From: Chitinophaga sp.
GTDB taxonomy: Bacteria > Bacteroidota > Bacteroidia > Chitinophagales > Chitinophagaceae
Reading direction: 5' to 3'
Length of the DNA stretch: 64,000 bases
Assembly: GCF_017745275.1 (NCBI RefSeq)
Contig: NZ_JAGHZS010000008.1
Location: forward strand, 248,001-312,000
The stretch's first letter is position 1. Every line of letters begins with the position of its first letter. Below the pieces are notes generated by a model. That model was not told where the DNA came from, made no database searches, and saw only the letters and a program-made list of their open reading frames with translations. This document shows positions 60,051 to 64,000 of the stretch, one piece after another. The translations under genes were made by a program, and so were the position numbers.

Positions 60051-62408
60051 TTACTCTGATTTTAAAGATTGTACCGGGTTTGCCAACGCTGCTTTAATAG
60101 ATTGAAAACTCACGGTAGTAAATGCAATCAGCATTGCCAATGACCCGGCCACTATAAAAATCCAGGCAGATAAATTCACGTGATAAATGAAACCCGATAA
60201 CCAGTTATGCATCAGGTACCAGCTCAATGGCGTAGCTACCAATATACCTGCCAGCACCAGTAACAAAAACTCCCGGGAAAGCAGTGTGGTAATATTCAGC
60301 ACCGATGCGCCCAATATCTTCCGGATACCAATTTCCTTTTTTCGTTGTTCCGCCGTAAAAACCGACAAGCCAAATAAGCCCAAACAGGAAATCAATATCG
60401 CCACGACGGCGAACACTTCTGCCAGTTTTTTAAGCATGGTTTCCGATTGGTACATGCTATCAAAAGTTTCGTCCAGGAAATGATATTCCAACGGGTATTC
60501 GGGATTTAACTTCCGGAAAACTTTTTCTATGGCCGCTATTTCATTGGCTACGTCGCCTTTGGCCAGGCGCAGCAGCATATAGTTGTTATCAGTGCGTTGC
60601 AGCATCATTACTACCGGGTTGATATTCTCACGCATGGAAGCAAAGTGAAAGTCTTTCACCACACCTATAATCTTTGCTTTGCCACGCCAGAAGCCTATCT
60701 CCTTTCCTACCGGATTTGTCATCCCCATAACACGGGCTGCTGTTTCATTGATCATATACGCGTTAGTATCTGAGGCAAAGTCGGGAGAAAACTCACGTCC
60801 TTCCTTCAATGTCATGCCCAATGTTTTTATGTAATCATATCCTACAGTTAATGGCGCCGTGTTAAGGGTCAGTTGCTCCGGCTTACCTTCCCAGGAAAGA
60901 TCGGCGCTGGTGCCATCAACAGACAGTGGAATGAAATTGGAATAGGTAAATGATTTTACCTGGGGTAACTGTGCCAGCGATTGTTCTATTGCTGTTTGAT
61001 TTTCCAGGAAGCCCTTGTCCAGTGCCATATACATCACATTTTCCCGATCTACTCCCAGGTTACGGTGATAGATATATTTCATCTGGCTATAGATCACTAC
61101 ACTCCCTACAATGAACACAAAAGAGAGTACAAACTGTATTACTACCAGATTTTTCCGCAACAAAGGAGTACCACCACCGCTGCTGAGATCACCTTTCAAT
61201 ACCTTTACCGGTAGAAAACGCGACAATACAAAAGCCGGGTAGCTGCCCGCCAGCAAACCTGTTAACAAAGTAACCAACAGCAAACCAACAACGTATTTAC
61301 CGATAACCGGCATCGTGAAAACAATGTGCTTACCTGTAAAATTATTGAATAGCGGCATCAGTAACCATACCACCGTACCTGCTACAACAGCGGCGATAGC
61401 CGCCATCAACATGGCTTCACCAGTAAACTGGAGCATCAGGGAAGAGCGGGTGGCGCCTAAAGATTTACGCACACCAACTTCCCGCGCACGCCTGGAAGCC
61501 TGTGCTGTGGAGAGATTCATGAAGTTGATACAGGCAATGGCGAGTACAATCAATGCGGTTATAAAAAACAAACGCACATACTCTATCCTTCCGCCGGCTA
61601 CTTTTCCATTCTCATATTTGCCATACAGATAGGTGTTTTCAAGAGGTTGTAACCATAATTCACTCTTCTGCGCAGGGTTTAACCGCTGATAGTGCTGTTG
61701 TATTCTGGCTGTCAGTTGTTTTATGTCTGTGCCAGGCCGGATCACCATGTAGTTAAATATGCTGTAACTACCGGGTTTCAGCAACCATGGGGCCTCTTTT
61801 ATGCTTACCGCAATAGGAATAATAAAATTAAAAGAGATGGAGGAGTTGGCAGGGGGCTGCTTTACCACACCAGTTACCTGCAGGGTGTTTCCATTATCCA
61901 GTTTCACAATTTGCCCGATAGGATCGCTATTTCCATAATATTTTTTGGCCAATGCTTCTGTTAATACAATAGAATTGGGCTGTGTAAGCGCCGTGCGTTT
62001 ATCACCTGCCAATAATGGGAAATCCATTTCCTGGAGAAAATTAGGTGACACATATACCGCATTCTTTTCCAGGAATGTTTTCCTATTCGTCTTGAATAGT
62101 ATATTATCTTCCATAGGAAGCACCTGCACATTAGCGGTGATTTCAGGAAAGCTTCTTTTCACTTCGTCTCCTAATATCACCGGAGTAACATTCATGGTAC
62201 GCAAACCTCCCCAGTCAACATTCACATTGAGCCGGTAAATATTAGCCCCGTTAGCATGAAATTTATCTACGCTGTATTCATCTGCCACCCAACAGAGAAT
62301 AAACAGGCATACCGCCATGCCGAAGGCGAGGCCGGCAATGTTCAGCGCAGCAAAGAAGCGGCTTCTTTGCAGACTCCTCCAGGCAATGCGAAAATAATTT
62401 TTCATCAT
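60051..62408 (-). CDS. FtsX/MacB-type ABC permease 3
   Basis: A 785-residue permease: MMKNYFRIAWRSLQRSR, then ACINFMNLSTAQASRRAREVGVRKSLGATRSS in the first FtsX block and TAEQRKKEIGIRKILGASV in the second. It ends ALANPVQSLKSE, nearly as in permease 1. The start is 2 nt after the stop of permease 4, so translation is probably coupled. Substrate is unknown; a shared TolC-type channel implies export or envelope work rather than uptake. Confidence 0.92.
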   Translation of the reverse strand: MMKNYFRIAWRSLQRSRFFAALNIAGLAFGMAVCLFILCWVADEYSVDKFHANGANIYRLNVNVDWGGLRTMNVTPVILGDEVKRSFPEITANVQVLPMEDNILFKTNRKTFLEKNAVYVSPNFLQEMDFPLLAGDKRTALTQPNSIVLTEALAKKYYGNSDPIGQIVKLDNGNTLQVTGVVKQPPANSSISFNFIIPIAVSIKEAPWLLKPGSYSIFNYMVIRPGTDIKQLTARIQQHYQRLNPAQKSELWLQPLENTYLYGKYENGKVAGGRIEYVRLFFITALIVLAIACINFMNLSTAQASRRAREVGVRKSLGATRSSLMLQFTGEAMLMAAIAAVVAGTVVWLLMPLFNNFTGKHIVFTMPVIGKYVVGLLLVTLLTGLLAGSYPAFVLSRFLPVKVLKGDLSSGGGTPLLRKNLVVIQFVLSFVFIVGSVVIYSQMKYIYHRNLGVDRENVMYMALDKGFLENQTAIEQSLAQLPQVKSFTYSNFIPLSVDGTSADLSWEGKPEQLTLNTAPLTVGYDYIKTLGMTLKEGREFSPDFASDTNAYMINETAARVMGMTNPVGKEIGFWRGKAKIIGVVKDFHFASMRENINPVVMMLQRTDNNYMLLRLAKGDVANEIAAIEKVFRKLNPEYPLEYHFLDETFDSMYQSETMLKKLAEVFAVVAILISCLGLFGLSVFTAEQRKKEIGIRKILGASVLNITTLLSREFLLLVLAGILVATPLSWYLMHNWLSGFIYHVNLSAWIFIVAGSLAMLIAFTTVSFQSIKAALANPVQSLKSE

Positions 62409-62410
62409 GT

Positions 62411-64000
62411 CTATTCAGATCTAAGTGACTTAACCGGGTTCATTAATGCCGATCTTACAGACTGCAGACTTATGGTACACAACGCAATTAATATCACCAA
62501 CACTGCGGTAAGTACAAATACCCACCATTCAATGTGTATTCTGAATGCAAAATGCTGCAACCAACGCTCCATACCATACCAGGCTATGGGTGAAGCGATG
62601 CAGATACCTATCAAAACCAGTTTGAGGAAGTCTTTGGATAACAACAAAGATATACCCGCCACAGAAGCTCCCAGCACTTTCCTAATGCCGATTTCTTTTG
62701 TCCGCTGCCGGCATATGAGCATGGATAATCCCAGCAAACCAATACAGGCAATAAAGATGGCCAGTCCGGAAAAAATCCCAAAAAGTTTGCCCAGGGTACG
62801 TTCTGCAACATACCGCGCGTTTATGTCGCTTTCAACAAACGTGTAGTTAAAGGGTGTTTCAGGCACAATACTGTTCCAGGCCGCTTCTACACGCTTTAAT
62901 GCGGATTTCTGATCTCCTCTGGCCAATCGCAGTGTAAGCAGCGCGGCATCCTCCAGTTTTATAAAATACACTACCGGTGTTACAGGCTGCTGCAACGTAC
63001 GAAGGTTAAAATCTTCTACTACACCGATGATGGTGCCATGTCTGCTCATATATCCGGGACGCCATTCAATACGCTTCCCAATTGCATCGTCTTTATATCC
63101 TAATTGCCTGGCGGCGGTTTGATTGATGATAAATGCATCCGTAGAATCGGTAGACAATGCCGGATTGAAGTCGCGGCCAGCCACCAGCCTGATGCCAGTC
63201 GTTTTAAGCAAATCAAAATCAGATTGTATAATACCTGCTACAAACCCGTCTTTATCGTCTTCTCCTTCCCGTACAATAGGATTGTTGTTTAATACACCGC
63301 TACCCATTAAGAGGTTATTCAGCGAGGCTTGTTGCACACCTGATATATTCTGGAGAGATGATTTCAACAACGCTGCTTTATTGCTACCCTCTATGCCCGA
63401 CAGGTATATATTCACCAGGTGCTCTTTATCAAAACCCATGTTCTTTTGCTGCCAATAGCGTAGTTGTGAAAACACCACTACTGTGGCAATAATTAACGCC
63501 ACGGCTACTGCAAACTGCGCCACTACCAGGCTGCGGCGTACCAACACCCGGGTACCGGATGCAATGAAATTGCCCTTTAACACCTTCACTGGTATCAGTC
63601 CCGACAGGTATAGTGCCGGATAGCTGCCTGCAATTACTCCTACTGTCACCACCAGGAGTAAACAACCGGCATATAGCGGCAACCTGGCGGTAGATAACAA
63701 CGATAATTCTTTACCGGTAATCGAATTAAAGGAAGGCAATAATGCCATCGCCAGCACAAACGCCATCACGAACGAAAGTATGCTGATCAACAGCGATTCT
63801 GTCAGGAACTGAAGTATCAGGCTCTTTCTTTCTGCTCCCAACACTTTACGCATTCCTACTTCTTTAGCTCTTTCATGCGCCCGGGCGGTAGTAAGGTTCA
63901 TGAAGTTGATACAGGCAATCAATATCAGGAAAACTGCTATCGCAATGTACATCCAGATCATGGGCGTATTGTCTACCCCTTTATCCCCTTCCGGATGCAG
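62411..64000 (-). CDS. FtsX/MacB-type ABC permease 4, partial (cut by window end)
   Basis: The frame stays open to the last base of the window. The first visible residues are LHPEGDKGVDNTPM and continue without a break into MYIAIAVFLILIACINFMNLTTARAHERAKEVGMRKVLGAE. The Met at 63961 is therefore internal, and about 530 residues of the C-terminal two-thirds are seen. A second FtsX block has CRQRTKEIGIRKVLGAS, and the end is ALMNPVKSLRSE. It is the most upstream member seen; more permeases or the operon promoter may lie beyond. Confidence 0.92.
   Translation of the reverse strand: MHPEGDKGVDNTPMIWMYIAIAVFLILIACINFMNLTTARAHERAKEVGMRKVLGAERKSLILQFLTESLLISILSFVMAFVLAMALLPSFNSITGKELSLLSTARLPLYAGCLLLVVTVGVIAGSYPALYLSGLIPVKVLKGNFIASGTRVLVRRSLVVAQFAVAVALIIATVVVFSQLRYWQQKNMGFDKEHLVNIYLSGIEGSNKAALLKSSLQNISGVQQASLNNLLMGSGVLNNNPIVREGEDDKDGFVAGIIQSDFDLLKTTGIRLVAGRDFNPALSTDSTDAFIINQTAARQLGYKDDAIGKRIEWRPGYMSRHGTIIGVVEDFNLRTLQQPVTPVVYFIKLEDAALLTLRLARGDQKSALKRVEAAWNSIVPETPFNYTFVESDINARYVAERTLGKLFGIFSGLAIFIACIGLLGLSMLICRQRTKEIGIRKVLGASVAGISLLLSKDFLKLVLIGICIASPIAWYGMERWLQHFAFRIHIEWWVFVLTAVLVILIALCTISLQSVRSALMNPVKSLRSE

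Overview
The window reads as chromosomal DNA of a Bacteroidota bacterium, most likely a Chitinophaga-like member of Chitinophagaceae. The reasons are: promoters of the Bacteroidota type (TTG or TTTG, about 19-20 nt, TAnnTTTG); weak or absent Shine-Dalgarno sequences; and lineage-typical proteins (DUF4290, DUF5522, IPExxxVDY, Rho with a long acidic N-terminal insertion, and ~800-residue FtsX/MacB permeases in tandem). Genus is an inference; no rRNA is present. I see no phage, IS element, CRISPR array or origin.

Layout. 1-12.4 kb, all minus strand: partial GT39 glycosyltransferase, nagA, VOC protein, nitrilase-family amidase, uvrD-recX, fatty-acid desaturase, ECF sigma factor, HdeD protein, M28 peptidase, tatC-rpiB. 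12.5-17 kb: a probable small RNA, then DUF4290-murA-gmk-CNNM. 17-20 kb: alpha/beta hydrolase, tryptophan 2,3-dioxygenase with an Lrp regulator, and a free-standing tRNA-like RNA gene. 20-27 kb, plus strand: lipoprotein, trmB-DUF5522-ATL-IPExxxVDY-PCD, a LytS/LytTR two-component pair, TetR plus an outer-membrane barrel, and a small lipoprotein. 27-35 kb: rho, asnS, exbD, a 2OG-Fe(II) oxygenase, chrA, an NtrC-type regulator. 35-42 kb: the NHEJ genes ku-ligD(PE-ligase)-ligD(polymerase), topoisomerase IB, an SDR. 42-49 kb: a signalling island of two histidine kinases, an NtrC-type regulator and a lone receiver, the last two in an operon with a large GT4-type protein. 50-64 kb: gpsA and a MacAB-TolC-like export locus with one ATPase and at least four permeases, the last cut by the window end.

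The most unusual feature is a scattered family of long hairpins whose arms are built from 7-nt words (AGAAAGC, GAATTAC, GCxGTTA types). Six full copies lie at 5960, 17121, 31844, 39599, 45234 and 51332, plus one unpaired half at 2165. Stems reach 50-54 perfect base pairs; three copies share a core around ATTRAAGCG and two share GCAGCGGAGA. Five of the six abut or overlap stop codons, and in two copies the arms differ by exactly one 7-nt unit.

The second unusual feature is a 143-nt tRNA-like RNA (19654-19796). It has intact acceptor, D, anticodon-like and T arms, a 74-nt variable region, its own promoter and its own terminator.
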